Of a stretch of DNA of 64,000 nt, positions 63,356 to 64,000 are shown piece after piece. The position numbers were made by a program, and so were the translations under genes. The DNA lies in the NCBI GenBank assembly GCA_038380435.1, contig JAWZYU010000004.1, positions 21,178,001-21,242,000 of the forward strand, in the 5' to 3' direction. This stretch comes from Ryuthela nishihirai. Taxonomy: Eukaryota; Arthropoda; Arachnida; Araneae; Heptathelidae. The first letter of the stretch is position 1, and each line of letters begins with the position of its first letter. The notes under the pieces are model-generated. The model was not told the DNA's origin, ran no database searches, and saw only the letters and a list, made by a program, of their open reading frames with translations.

Positions 63356-64000
63356 TGTATAGAGAGTTTTGGCTCACAAGTTCAACGGCGGGAACCACTA
63401 TTGGGAAATGCACAAATTGGGCCTAAAGTTCTGGTGCTTAACTGATTTTAGCCAGCTCACTCTATACAAGGCACTGTGTATAACACGACGGACTGATGCA
63501 GGGGAGAGAGGACGCATAGGAGCAATAGCGTTTATGGCACTTATTAGTCTGATGACGGCCCAGAAGGTCAACTGACGTTGGTCGAGGTCACGGGAGGGCA
63601 GCGGACACACCCTGCTGGCAAGAGCTCTACGAGGAACGTTCGATCGAAACGACTGCTATCTTTTCAATGATTATGAATATTATCACCTGTTACAGCTTCC
63701 GCCTTATCCCCACCAACCGTGGTGATAAGGTTATCCCCTTTTCAGATGTGGTGATAATGCTATAACATTTTCTTTCATATCTATCAGGCCGGTTTTATGT
63801 TTTGGGAGTGTCTGGGATCCATGCCTTAATGTTAACGTCCAATGTTCTTTTGAATAAATGTGGCCCAACTGCTTCCCATAGAAAATATCTGATCCTGAGC
63901 CATTTTGAATGAGGGCTGCATCAACAAAACTCTTTTTATCGTAGTAAGAATAATTGTGATGCTATTTAGTGGAACATTTTTTGGAAATTCTTCCTCTTTA
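63356..64000 (-). mobile_element. Probable 5' UTR of the LINE and flank
   Basis: Directly upstream of ORF1 on the minus strand, GC-richer than the neighbourhood, with a near-palindrome CTTATCCCCACCA/TGGTGATAAG at 63703-63729. The element's 5' boundary cannot be set by eye. Confidence 0.4.

Noticed and set aside
1..64000. Telomere-like repeat from the CCCAACCCAACCC runs
   Set aside because: They are only the short 3' ends of SINE-A copies, one to three units long; arthropod telomeres are usually TTAGG.

Overview
This is a eukaryotic, AT-rich, repeat-dominated window with no bacterial features. Transposon relics of arthropod type (Tc1, mariner, hAT, Ty3/gypsy, CR1/jockey-like LINE) and very abundant tRNA-derived SINEs suggest an arthropod, perhaps a chelicerate such as a spider; this assignment is inference. 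I found no complete host gene. One candidate internal exon (61406-61598) is the only plausible host coding sequence.

Labels used here are mine. SINE-A is a ~385 bp tRNA-derived SINE whose head carries A and B boxes and whose tail ends in AACCC units; about 37 copies or pieces cover roughly a fifth of the window, and many have intact 11-16 bp target-site duplications (TSDs). SINE-B is a ~205 bp tRNA-derived SINE with 6 copies. Pal-1 is a ~214 bp almost perfectly palindromic MITE with TA duplications and Tc1/mariner-type ends (CAGTCGCTCAAAAAAG). Pal-2 is a second palindromic module that is nearly always joined to Pal-1.

Layout. 1-1.2 kb: Pal-1 and unique DNA. 1.2-9.9 kb: a nested stack in which a decayed Tc1-like transposase is split by a Pal-1/Pal-2 composite, which is itself split by a young full-length Ty3/gypsy element (2274-8524, minus strand, LTRs differing at two visible positions), with SINEs added. 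10-18 kb: SINE-A, SINE-B, Pal-1 copies and a mariner relic interrupted by a SINE. 18.17-20.58 kb: a 130-bp satellite of 18 units that grew out of the inside of a SINE-A copy. 21-37 kb: more SINEs (several nested), LINE C-terminal fragments and a solo LTR (36289-36994). 38.2-39.5 kb: a long inverted repeat with a SINE in one arm. 41-45 kb: SINE-B, a degenerate tandem repeat and the RT half of a LINE. 45-58 kb: SINEs, two half MITEs, two 5'-truncated SINEs and a transposase-like relic. 60.1-60.8 kb: a hAT MITE and a Pal-1 MITE. 61.4 kb: the candidate exon. 61.7-63.4 kb: the 5' half (ORF1 plus endonuclease start) of a LINE.

The only intact protein-coding system is the gypsy element: Gag, then a -1 frameshift at a GGGAAAC heptamer, then a protease-RT-RNase H-integrase polyprotein, with a tRNA-Leu primer-binding site and a polypurine tract in the expected places. 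The most unusual signals are the SINE-born satellite, recurrent palindromes and duplications at one SINE segment, the fixed Pal-1/Pal-2 composite, the long inverted repeat and the four-layer insertion stack.
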